Assembly (NCBI RefSeq): GCF_023701745.1
Contig: NZ_JAJOZB010000001.1
Location: 3,602,501 to 3,666,500, forward strand
DNA: 64,000 bases
Direction: 5' to 3'
DNA from: Streptomyces sp. RKAG293
GTDB taxonomy: Bacteria > Actinomycetota > Actinomycetes > Streptomycetales > Streptomycetaceae
Part shown: piece after piece, positions 34,445 through 41,709 of the stretch
Layout of the letters: every line of letters starts with the position of its first letter
Position numbering within the stretch: position 1 is the first letter of the stretch
Program-made: the position numbers and the translations under genes
Notes under the pieces: generated by a model
Databases searched by the model: none
The model's input: the letters and a program-made list of their open reading frames with translations, nothing else
What the model was told of the DNA's origin: nothing

Positions 34445-35559
34445 CAGCCCAACGCGTCGGCGGTCGTCTCACCGATCGCCGGGGAACAGGTCATGCCGCG
34501 CCCGCCGGGCCCGGTGACCAGCCACACTCCGTCCAGTACTTCCTGCCGGTGCACCACCCGCGCGGTGTCCACGCACTGCGCGTACACCCCGGCCCAGCGG
34601 CGCCTGATGCGCGGCAGCGGCCGGCCGAGCAGCTGTCCGGCCCGCTCCAGCAGGTGGTCGTACGGGTCCTCGACGACGTCGAAGTTGAACGTCGCGTCGT
34701 ACTCGTGGGTGTCGCCGATGGTCAGTCCGCCGTCGAGGCGCTGGACCATCAGCAGCTGCATCTTGTGCGCGGCGGCCACCGGCGGCTGCGGCTGTCCGGC
34801 GCGCAGCGCGTCGAGCGCGTCGCCCTCGTAGGCCGGGTAGTAGCGGAAGCTGTCGGCGTCGGCGACCGAGGTGGTCAGCCGCTCGCCGAGCGGGTCGGTC
34901 TGCGCCATCTGCAACCGCACCCGGCGGACCGGCAGTTCGGGGGCGAGCTCGCGCACCAGCCCGGACAGCCAGGCCCCGGTGGCCAGGACGACGCTGTCTC
35001 CCCGGTGCACCTCGCCGTGGTCGTCGCGGACCGTGCCGGGCCCGACCTCGCGGACCTCACGGCCGGGGAGGAACGTGTAGCGGCCGGTCGCCGCCAGGTG
35101 CTCGCGCAGCGCGGGCAGCGCGACCCGGGACTCGACGGCGGCGTCCCGCTCGCACAGCAGCGCCCCGGTGATGTCGCCGCGCAGCGCCGGGTTGTGCTCC
35201 CTGGCGCCCGCGGCGTCCAGCCACTTGAAGCCGCGCTCGGCGGCGTCGGGGCGGGCGATGACCTCGTCCACGACGGCCTTCTCGGCCGCGGTGCGGACCA
35301 CGGTGAGCGAGCCGTTGGCGCGGAAGCCGGTACCCGGCACCCGGGCGCCGATGTCCTCCCACAGCTCACGGGCCCGCAGCGCGGTCTCCAGCTCCTCGCC
35401 GGCCGACCGGCCGCCGACCCACACCAGGCCGAAGTTGCGTACGGAGGCGCCGCGGGCCTCCCGCTCGCGCTCCAGGTGGACGACCTCATGGCCGCGGTGG
35501 ACGGCTTGCCAGGCGTGCATCGTGCCGAGCGCACCGGCGCCGACGATCAGGACTCTCAT
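34441..35559 (-). CDS. FAD-dependent oxidoreductase of the DadA/TIGR03364 type
   Basis: A 372-residue flavoprotein. The N-terminal dinucleotide motif is VGAGALGTMHAW, followed by the acidic Glu of HLEREREARGAS; the C-terminus carries TGPGGRGMTCSPAIGE. This DadA-like family is known to be linked to phosphonatase-like genes. It probably oxidises an aminophosphonate such as 2-aminoethylphosphonate or an N-methyl form to the aldehyde, which the next enzyme cleaves. The ATG at 35559 gives the canonical start; no strong ribosome binding site is seen. Confidence 0.8.
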   Translation of the reverse strand: MRVLIVGAGALGTMHAWQAVHRGHEVVHLEREREARGASVRNFGLVWVGGRSAGEELETALRARELWEDIGARVPGTGFRANGSLTVVRTAAEKAVVDEVIARPDAAERGFKWLDAAGAREHNPALRGDITGALLCERDAAVESRVALPALREHLAATGRYTFLPGREVREVGPGTVRDDHGEVHRGDSVVLATGAWLSGLVRELAPELPVRRVRLQMAQTDPLGERLTTSVADADSFRYYPAYEGDALDALRAGQPQPPVAAAHKMQLLMVQRLDGGLTIGDTHEYDATFNFDVVEDPYDHLLERAGQLLGRPLPRIRRRWAGVYAQCVDTARVVHRQEVLDGVWLVTGPGGRGMTCSPAIGETTADALGW

Positions 35560-35636
35560 GTGGCCCAAAGGTGCTCGGGCCTTCGGAAGCGTACGTATCT
35601 CGCGCATGAACCGATGGTGAACAGCCCAGCAACGCT

Positions 35637-35648
35637 TGGACTAGACCC
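35637..35648. promoter_or_regulatory. Putative GntR operator upstream of aminophosphonate operon
   Basis: The sequence TTGGACTAGACCC is an imperfect palindrome with the GGxCTAGxCC core seen for HutC-type GntR operators (PhnF and DasR sites look similar). It lies 78 nt upstream of the FAD gene and just below the regulator gene. Binding is inferred. Confidence 0.45.
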
Positions 35649-35697
35649 GTTACCATTTCGTGATCGAAATCCTCCGCACAGCCTCCCGTCGGCCCGG

Positions 35698-36444
35698 CTA
35701 CTCCTTGGACATCTGCGTGGTGAAACTGAACCGGTCGCCGCGGTAGAGCGAGCGCACCCGCTCGATCGGCACGCCCCCGCCGTCCCGGCTCGTCCGGTGC
35801 AGCAGCAGCATCGGCAGCGCGGGCGGCGTACCGATCAGCAGCGCCTCGCGGGGCGTAGCGAGCACCGTCTCGATCCGCTCGTCGGCCGCCGCCAGTTCCA
35901 GCCCCACCTGGTCGCGCAGATACACGTAGAAGGACGAGTCGGGGGCGAAGTCCCGCTCCAGATAAGGCAGTCGGGCCACCGACAGATAGGTGCTCTCCAG
36001 GCCGACCCGTTCCTCGTCGGCGAGCAGCACCCGCTCCATGTGCCAGACCTCGTCACCGGCCGAGATCCGCAACTCGCGGGCCAGCACCGCGTCCGCCGCC
36101 AGCCGCTCCAGGGTGATCAGATGGCGGCTCGGGACCCGGCCCTGCCGCCGGACGCCCTCGGTGTAGCTCGCCAGCGACAGCGGCTGCTCCAGCTTCGGGC
36201 CGGCCACCACCGTGCCCCGCCCCTTGCGCCGCACCCGGCCCTGGATCAGCAGCTCGCGCAGCGCCTGCCGCACGGTCTCCCGCGCCACCTCGAACGTGGC
36301 CGCCAACTCCCTTTCCGTCGGCAGCAGTCCGCCCTCGCCGAGCTCGTCGAGCACGGCCTCCAGCCGGGTCTTCACGGCGTAGTACTTGGGCACCCGGCCG
36401 TGCTCGGGAATGCCGGACCGGATCGGGGCATGTGGATCTGTCAC
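35698..36444 (-). CDS. GntR/HutC family regulator (UTRA domain)
   Basis: A 248-residue regulator. The winged helix-turn-helix spans about residues 20-85 (LLPTERELAATFEVARETVRQAL, then QGRVRRKGRGTVVAG). A UTRA ligand domain follows, with VWHMERVLLADEE and LLLHRTSRDGGGVPIERVRSLYRGDRFSF. It probably represses the downstream aminophosphonate genes until substrate or an intermediate binds. The GTG at 36444 is chosen on GAGG spacing; other in-frame starts lie upstream. First gene of the same-strand cluster. Confidence 0.88.
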   Translation of the reverse strand: MTDPHAPIRSGIPEHGRVPKYYAVKTRLEAVLDELGEGGLLPTERELAATFEVARETVRQALRELLIQGRVRRKGRGTVVAGPKLEQPLSLASYTEGVRRQGRVPSRHLITLERLAADAVLARELRISAGDEVWHMERVLLADEERVGLESTYLSVARLPYLERDFAPDSSFYVYLRDQVGLELAAADERIETVLATPREALLIGTPPALPMLLLHRTSRDGGGVPIERVRSLYRGDRFSFTTQMSKE

Positions 36445-36484
36445 GGGACCGATCCTCGCAGAACAGCGGCGGTCCACCTGCCCC

Positions 36485-37579
36485 TCAGCCGAGTGCGGCG
36501 CCGCCGAACACCGAGGCCAGCACGAGCAGCGCCGCGCCGTCGGCCACCACCCGCGTTCCGCCGGGGGCCACCGAGACCGGCACCGTGCGCCCCACGGAAC
36601 GGGCCGTGCGCTCGGTCAGCACCGCCGCGACCTCCTGCCGGAACAGCGTCTCGTCGGCCAGCACGGTGCGCCCGCCGAGCACCACCCGGTCGATGTCGAG
36701 CAGCGAGACGAGATTGGCCGCGCCGACGCCCAGCAGGTACGCGGCGCCCGCCGAATCACCGCGGTCGACCGCGGCCAGGCACATCGCCTCGATGCAGCCG
36801 CGGTTGCCGCATCCGCACACCGGACCGTCCAACTGCACCACCTGGTGCCCGAATTCGCCCGCGCCGGTGCGCTCGCCGCGGAAGACCGCGCCGTCCAGCA
36901 CCAGCCCGGCGCCCAGCCCGGTGCCCAGATGCAGATACGCGAACGAGCCGCCGCCCGCGTCCTGGCCGAGAACGGCGAGCGCCGCCGCGTTGGTGTCCTT
37001 GTCGACGACGACCCGCAGTCCGAGCCGCCGCTCCAGGGCGTCGCGCAGCGGGAAGCCGTCCCAGTCCGGGAACCCGGTGACGCGGTGCAGCACGCCCGAG
37101 GCGTGGTCGAGCGGCCCGGGAGCCGCGACGCCGACGCCGAGAATGGCGGGGCCGGCGTCCAGCGCCCGCACCTCGCGCGCCACCGCCTCCAGCACCTCCC
37201 CTGCGGGGCGGCCGAGGTCGAGCCGGGAGGTACGCGCTTGCACCCGCTCGCCCGACAGGTCGGCGAGGACGACGGTCAGCTCGTCACGGTCCAGGTGCAC
37301 CCCGGCCGCGTACCGCGCCCGGCGCACCAGCCGCAGCTCGGTCCGCGGCTTGCCGCCGGTCGACGCCTGCCGCCCCGACTCCTCGGCCAGCCCCTCGGCC
37401 CGCAGCCGCGCGGTGATCTTGCTGACCGCCTGCGGGGTGAGCCCGGTGCGCTCGGCGAGCTCCAGCCGGCTGATGCCGCCGGTCCCGTGCCGGGTGGCGG
37501 CGCGCAGCAGATCGAGCACCAGAGCGGCGTTGTGGTGCCGCAGCGCGGGCAGATTCGCCCCTGAGATTCCCCTGTTCAC
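36485..37579 (-). CDS. ROK family transcriptional regulator/kinase-like protein
   Basis: 364 residues. An N-terminal helix-turn-helix (SRLELAERTGLTPQAVSKITARL) is followed by a sugar-kinase-like ROK domain. The zinc motif CGCGNRGCIEA near residues 247-257 and the ATP-type segments VVDKDTNAAAL and LGTGLGAGLV are present. ROK regulators sense a sugar or sugar phosphate. It is divergent from a Gfo/Idh/MocA dehydrogenase with a palindromic operator between them, so it likely controls that operon and itself. The GTG start has its GGAGG almost touching it, so a leaderless transcript is possible. Confidence 0.88.
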   Translation of the reverse strand: MNRGISGANLPALRHHNAALVLDLLRAATRHGTGGISRLELAERTGLTPQAVSKITARLRAEGLAEESGRQASTGGKPRTELRLVRRARYAAGVHLDRDELTVVLADLSGERVQARTSRLDLGRPAGEVLEAVAREVRALDAGPAILGVGVAAPGPLDHASGVLHRVTGFPDWDGFPLRDALERRLGLRVVVDKDTNAAALAVLGQDAGGGSFAYLHLGTGLGAGLVLDGAVFRGERTGAGEFGHQVVQLDGPVCGCGNRGCIEAMCLAAVDRGDSAGAAYLLGVGAANLVSLLDIDRVVLGGRTVLADETLFRQEVAAVLTERTARSVGRTVPVSVAPGGTRVVADGAALLVLASVFGGAALG

Positions 37580-37604
37580 CCCTCCATTGTCCTCGGTGCT
37601 TGCT

Positions 37605-37627
37605 CTTTGGCAACACTGTTGCGAAAG
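37605..37627. promoter_or_regulatory. Palindromic operator between ROK and Gfo/Idh/MocA genes
   Basis: A 23-bp near-perfect palindrome with core GCAACACTGTTGC (37610-37622) and matching outer CTTT and AAAG ends. It fills most of the 56-bp space between the two divergent start codons and ends 8 nt before the dehydrogenase ATG. The position strongly suggests the ROK regulator's binding site. Confidence 0.75.
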
Positions 37628-37635
37628 TGGTGGGC

Positions 37636-38724
37636 ATGAGTAGTCCCGCCACCCCCCTCCGCGTCGGACTGGTCGGCTACGGCCTGGCCGGCTCCGTCTT
37701 CCACGCCCCGCTCGTCGCCGCCACCGACGGCCTGGTCCTCGACACCGTCGTCACCTCGAACCCCGAGCGCCGCGAGCAGGCCCGCGCCGAGCACCCCGGC
37801 GTCCGGTTCGCCTCCTCCCCCGACGAGCTGTGGACCGGCGACCCCGTCGACCTCGTGGTGCTCGCCTCCCCCAACCGCACCCACGTGCCGCTCGCGACCG
37901 CCGCCCTCCAGGCCGGTGTGCCCGTCGTCGTCGACAAGCCGCTCGCCGGCACCGCCGCCGAGGCCTACGAGCTGGCCGCCCTCGCCAAGGACCGCGGCCT
38001 GCTGCTCTCCGTCTTCCAGAACCGCCGCTGGGACAACGACTTCCGCACCCTGCGCCACCTCGTGGACAGCGGCGAGCTCGGCACCGTGCAGCGCTTCGAG
38101 TCCCGCTTCGAGCGGTGGCGGCCGCGGCCCAAGGGCGGCTGGCGCGAGTCCGGCGACCCCGCCGAGATCGGCGGGCTCCTCTACGACCTCGGCAGCCACC
38201 TCGTCGACCAGGCCCTGACGCTCTTCGGCCCGGCCGTCCGCGTCTACGCCGAGTCCGATGTGCGCCGCCCCGGCGCCGAGGTCGACGACGACACGTTCAT
38301 CGCGATCACCCACGCCGGCGGCGTCCGCTCCCACCTGTGGGCCAGCGCCACCACCGCCCAGCTCGGCCCCCGCTTCCGCGCGCTCGGCAGCACCGCCGGG
38401 TACGTCAAGTACGGCCTCGACCCGCAGGAGGCCGCCCTCCGCGACGGCCTGCGGCCTGGCGCCGGGGCTGCCGCCGGGCCTGCCGGGTGGGGGACCGAGC
38501 CGGAGTCCGACTGGGGCACCCTCGGGGCCGGCGACTCCGTTCGCCCCGTCCCGACGCTGCCGGGCGACTACCCCGCGTACTACGCGGCTGTCGCCGCCGC
38601 CCTCCGCGACGGTTCGGCCCCGCCGGTCACCGCCCTGGAGGCGGCCGCCGCCCTCGAAGTCCTGGAGGCGGCCCGGCTCTCCGCCCGCGAGGGGCGCACA
38701 GTGGAACTGGAGGCGCGCTCATGA
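37636..38724 (+). CDS. Gfo/Idh/MocA family NAD(P)-dependent oxidoreductase
   Basis: A 362-residue dehydrogenase. The Rossmann motif VGLVGYGLAGSVFHAPL is at the N-terminus, and the catalytic-Lys segment VVVDKPLAGTA near residue 100 holds the EKP-like motif as DKP. The C-terminal domain contains YDLGSHLVDQAL with the His expected for sugar substrates. It probably oxidises a cyclitol or sugar derivative. The ATG at 37636 is chosen. It is translationally coupled (ATGA) to the UPF0303 gene and under the ROK operator. Confidence 0.88.
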   Translation: MSSPATPLRVGLVGYGLAGSVFHAPLVAATDGLVLDTVVTSNPERREQARAEHPGVRFASSPDELWTGDPVDLVVLASPNRTHVPLATAALQAGVPVVVDKPLAGTAAEAYELAALAKDRGLLLSVFQNRRWDNDFRTLRHLVDSGELGTVQRFESRFERWRPRPKGGWRESGDPAEIGGLLYDLGSHLVDQALTLFGPAVRVYAESDVRRPGAEVDDDTFIAITHAGGVRSHLWASATTAQLGPRFRALGSTAGYVKYGLDPQEAALRDGLRPGAGAAAGPAGWGTEPESDWGTLGAGDSVRPVPTLPGDYPAYYAAVAAALRDGSAPPVTALEAAAALEVLEAARLSAREGRTVELEARS

Positions 38725-39191
38725 GCACTCCCACGGACCTTGTCGCCGAGCTCGAAGCGCAGGAGCGCGACCTGGTTCTCGCGAGCTTCACGAACGACGA
38801 CGCCTGGCGGCTGGGGTGCCTGTTGGTCGACCTGGCGCGCGAGCGCGAGGCTCCGGTGACGGTCGACATCCGTCGCGGTAGCCAGCAACTCTTCCACTAC
38901 GCGCTGGAGGGCACCTCCCCGGACAACGACGCCTGGCTCGCCCGCAAGTCCCGCGTCGCGGAGCGCTACGGCGCGTCGTCGTACCTCGTCGGCGCCCGTT
39001 TCCGCGCCAAGGGCACCACCTTCGAGGAGTCCTCCCGCCTGGACCCGAACCTGTACGCGGCCCACGGGGGCGCGGTGCCGCTGCGTGTGGCGGGGGTGGG
39101 GATCGTGGGGACGGCGGCGGTGTCGGGGCTGCCGCAGTCGGAGGATCATGCGCTGGTGGTGGAGGCGTTGTCGCGCTTCGTGCGCGCTTAG
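38721..39191 (+). CDS. UPF0303/heme-degrading-domain-like protein
   Basis: A 156-residue cytosolic protein of the HbpS/GlcG-like UPF0303 group. Family features are the ASFTNDDAWRLG start, VTVDIRRGSQQLFHYALEGT, and a C-terminal VGIVGTAAVSGLPQSEDHALVVEAL. Relatives bind heme or have unknown function; no heme-ligand His can be fixed from sequence. It overlaps the dehydrogenase gene by 4 nt and ends the operon. Confidence 0.85.
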   Translation: MSTPTDLVAELEAQERDLVLASFTNDDAWRLGCLLVDLAREREAPVTVDIRRGSQQLFHYALEGTSPDNDAWLARKSRVAERYGASSYLVGARFRAKGTTFEESSRLDPNLYAAHGGAVPLRVAGVGIVGTAAVSGLPQSEDHALVVEALSRFVRA

Positions 39192-39230
39192 CGGTTGCCG
39201 GTGTGTTGTGGGTCGGGGGCCGGGCCCTCC

Positions 39231-39307
39231 GGGGGAGGGGTCCGAAATCGTATATTTACGAGCCTGGCGGCTCACAAATACACGGCAGCATTTCGGACCC
39301 CTCCCCC
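39231..39307. repeat. Large inverted repeat with inner stem
   Basis: A perfect 18-bp inverted repeat: GGGGGAGGGGTCCGAAAT (39231-39248) and its complement at 39290-39307. Inside is a second stem around the loop TGGC (39265-39268), flanked by GAGCC/GGCTC and ATTT/AAAT segments. Three mismatches on the plus strand become G-U pairs in a minus-strand RNA, so the inner stem closes better there. A 5-nt bulge (39285-39289) separates the stems. It could be a bidirectional terminator, a structured 3' RNA or a small mobile repeat. Confidence 0.8.
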
Positions 39308-39384
39308 TCCGACCCCGTCCCCCTCACGTCCAGGCGGCGGGGTGGGAGCGCGGGTCGTGGGGAACCCCCGACTGCGGGGTCCGG

Positions 39385-39467
39385 GCGGGTGCCGACGCAG
39401 GCGCATCCGTCCCCGACCCTCCGGCCCCGCCCCCCACCCCCGCGGGTGCCGACGCTCGCGCATCCGT
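39385..39467. repeat. Two-copy direct repeat, 26 bp
   Basis: Copies at 39385-39410 and 39442-39467 share 24 of 26 bases (GCGGGTGCCGACGC, two variable bases, GCGCATCCGT). They are 57 bp apart start to start in non-coding DNA. Confidence 0.75.
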
Positions 39468-39584
39468 GCCGGCATTGGGCGGGTGGGCGGGAAAAGCCCG
39501 CCGCAGGCGCGCACCGGCCCGCGCGGGCCGTCGTACCCCGCGCCCCCGCCGGCAGGCGTACCCGCACCCTCGCCCCGGTAGGGG

Positions 39585-40439
39585 CTACGCGTTCGCGAGG
39601 ACCTGGCGTTGGCGGCCCAAGCCGTCGATCTCCAGTTCCACCACATCCCCCGCCCTCAAATACGGCTTGGGGTCCGGCTGGCCCATCGCCACCCCCGCCG
39701 GTGTCCCCGTGTTGATCACGTCACCGGGGTACAGCGCCATGAACTGGCTCAGGTACCGGACGACCTCCGCCACGGGGAAGATCTGGTCCGCCGTGGAACC
39801 GGCCTGCTTCGGTTCGCCGTTGACCCAGAGGCGCAGGCCGAGGGCCTGCGGGTCCGGGATTTCGTCGGCGGTGACGAACCAGGGGCCGATGGGGTTGAAG
39901 GTCTCGCAGTTCTTGCCCTTGTCCCACTGGCCGCCGCGCTCGATCTGGAACTCGCGCTCCGAGACGTCGTGGGAGAGGGAGTAACCGGCGACCGCGGCCA
40001 GTGCCTCCTCGTGGGACGCCGCGTAGCGCAGCTCGCGTCCGATGACGATGGCGAGCTCGACCTCCCAGTCGGTCTTCACGCTGCCGCGTGGCACCAGGAC
40101 GGTGTCGTCGGGCCCGACGACCGTGTCCGGGGCCTTCATGAAGACGATCGGCTCGGCCGGAATCGCCGCGCCGGTCTCCGTCGCGTGGTCGTGGTAGTTG
40201 AGACCGATGCAGACGATCTTGCCGATGCGGGCGAGCGGCGGGCCGACGCGCAGGGCGGGGTCCAGCCGGGGCAGGGATCCGTCCGCCGCGGCCGCGGCTA
40301 TCCGCGCGAGCGCGGCATCGTCGGCGAGGAGTGCGCCGTCGATGTCGGGCACGACGCCGGACAGGTCGCGCAGGATTCCGTCGCCGTCCAGCAGGGCCGG
40401 AGCTTCCGCTCCGGCGGGTCCGACACGCAGCAGTTTCAC
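39585..40439 (-). CDS. Fumarylacetoacetate hydrolase family protein
   Basis: A 284-residue cytosolic enzyme of the FAH superfamily. The metal-binding residues appear in IGLNYHDHA, WEVELAIVIG (Glu pair) and KNCETFNPIGPW, and the GDVINTGTPAGVAMG loop is present. Members hydrolyse or decarboxylate acylpyruvates and related oxo acids. GTG 40439 has GGGAG about 7 nt upstream. No catabolic partner lies next to it, so the substrate is unknown. Confidence 0.9.
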   Translation of the reverse strand: MKLLRVGPAGAEAPALLDGDGILRDLSGVVPDIDGALLADDAALARIAAAAADGSLPRLDPALRVGPPLARIGKIVCIGLNYHDHATETGAAIPAEPIVFMKAPDTVVGPDDTVLVPRGSVKTDWEVELAIVIGRELRYAASHEEALAAVAGYSLSHDVSEREFQIERGGQWDKGKNCETFNPIGPWFVTADEIPDPQALGLRLWVNGEPKQAGSTADQIFPVAEVVRYLSQFMALYPGDVINTGTPAGVAMGQPDPKPYLRAGDVVELEIDGLGRQRQVLANA

Positions 40440-40524
40440 AGACGTACTCCCTGTTGGGCGAGGGTGGTCATCGGATGTCTTGGCAGATCCTCCAATCAGC
40501 TACGGCCGTCCCGCAAGCCCCCTT

Positions 40525-41253
40525 TCACGAAGTGGACTTCGCGGCATTCAGTGCCACATGTGGGGCACGCTGCAGCCAGGCGCGCTCCGCGGCGCTCCAG
40601 GCGGTGGTGGTGGCCAGATACAGCCCGGCCGCCAGCGGGACGAAGGCGGCGGTCAGCAGGGTGCCGAAGGAGAGCAGCGGAAGGATCTTCGCCATGGTGG
40701 CGGCACCGGGTGCCGCGGGCGCGGCGGTGGCCGGGGCGGTCGCTGCGGCCTTCCGGGCCCGCAGATACGTCCAGCCCGCGACGGCCGCGATCACCGCGAA
40801 GAGCCCGAGGAAGACGGCCCCGTGCGGCCCGGCCACCCCGCCGTCGGCGAGCGCGTCGGTCCACCGGCCGCCCAGGGGTGCGCCGAAGAGGGTGTGGTCG
40901 AGGAGGTCTCCGCCCGAGGAGGAGAAGACCCGGTACATGAGGAAGAAGACCGGCAGCTGCACGAGCATCGGGACGAAGCCGGCGAACGGCGAGGCGCCCT
41001 CCTTCGCGTAGAGGTCGGCGAGTGCCTTCCGGAGCCGCTCCGGGTTCTTCTTGTGCTTGCGGTTCAATTCGGCCACCCGCGGTGCCAGCGCAGCCCGCGC
41101 CTTCTCGCCGCGGGCGGCGGCCCGCGCCAGCGGATGCAGGGCCAGACGTACGGCGACGGTGATCGCGACGATGGCGGCCGCGGTCGCCGAGGCGCCCAGG
41201 AGCGGGCCGAGCAGGGAGGCGACGGACATGACGAAATGAGCGAATACGGACAT
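40525..41253 (-). CDS. YidC/Oxa1-type membrane protein insertase, short form
   Basis: A 242-residue membrane protein with about five hydrophobic segments. The Oxa1 core is seen in AALAPRVAELNRKHKKNPERL (cytosolic hairpin) and FVPMLVQLPVFFLMYRVF. It lacks the large extracytoplasmic domain, as usual for Gram-positive YidC. It may be a second paralogue, since the housekeeping yidC normally lies near the origin with rpmH. GGAGGG lies 8 nt before the ATG. It is followed upstream by a small DUF6412 gene on the same strand. Confidence 0.88.
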   Translation of the reverse strand: MSVFAHFVMSVASLLGPLLGASATAAAIVAITVAVRLALHPLARAAARGEKARAALAPRVAELNRKHKKNPERLRKALADLYAKEGASPFAGFVPMLVQLPVFFLMYRVFSSSGGDLLDHTLFGAPLGGRWTDALADGGVAGPHGAVFLGLFAVIAAVAGWTYLRARKAAATAPATAAPAAPGAATMAKILPLLSFGTLLTAAFVPLAAGLYLATTTAWSAAERAWLQRAPHVALNAAKSTS

Positions 41254-41352
41254 GGGGTGAGCCCTCCACGGGGTCTCGTCGAGCCGGAAGAAGTCGGCGT
41301 GACGAGCCGCGCGGGGCGCAGCGGGAACCGGTGGGTACCGGGGTAGGAGCGC

Positions 41353-41661
41353 CTACGCGGCCGTCGGGACGAGACGGCCGGGCGCTCGGGGGCGCGGACG
41401 GCCCGCGGCGTCGGGATCGCGCTGCACGAGGAAGGCGGTACGGCGCTCCCGGTCCCGGATCGCGGTCCGGATCCGGCCGGGCACGACGGGCCCCGGCCAG
41501 GCGGCGGTGACGATGAAGGCGCGGCACAGCAAGGCGGCGGCGACCGTGGTCGCGGCGGCGGCGGCGCTGGACACCAGACCGGTCTGGGTCAGCAGCACCC
41601 CGGACAGGGCGAGGAAGAACGCGCCCACGAAGAGGCGGAACGCCGCGGTGTCACGTCGCAC
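41353..41661 (-). CDS. DUF6412 small membrane protein
   Basis: A 102-residue protein with two hydrophobic helices (about residues 10-27 and 30-50: LFVGAFFLALSGVLLTQTG and AAAATTVAAALLCRAF) and a basic C-terminus. It corresponds to DUF6412, whose genes often sit next to a yidC in actinobacteria. The GTG at 41661 is chosen because a GGAGG lies 7 nt upstream. Function unknown, possibly an accessory to the insertase. Confidence 0.7.
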   Translation of the reverse strand: MRRDTAAFRLFVGAFFLALSGVLLTQTGLVSSAAAAATTVAAALLCRAFIVTAAWPGPVVPGRIRTAIRDRERRTAFLVQRDPDAAGRPRPRAPGRLVPTAA

Positions 41662-41709
41662 GAGCTCGCCTCCTTCGGTCGGTCCGGATTCCGATGGTAG
41701 CCCCACGCT

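Larger units (their letters stand above)
39192..39584. other. Non-coding region of 393 bp between convergent genes
   Basis: It holds a large hairpin (39231-39307), a 26-bp direct repeat pair (39385-39410 and 39442-39467) and otherwise very G/C-skewed sequence with runs of G and C. No credible coding frame or promoter is seen. Confidence 0.6.

Noticed and set aside
33665..34472. A fused HAD-ABC ATPase protein
   Set aside because: The ATPase frame does run upstream through the HAD gene, but that part is an Arg-rich shadow; the genes overlap by 4 nt in different frames.
37600..37636. A longer start for the Gfo/Idh/MocA gene at 37600
   Set aside because: It would run the coding sequence through the operator palindrome and add residues absent before the Rossmann strand; ATG 37636 gives the normal length.
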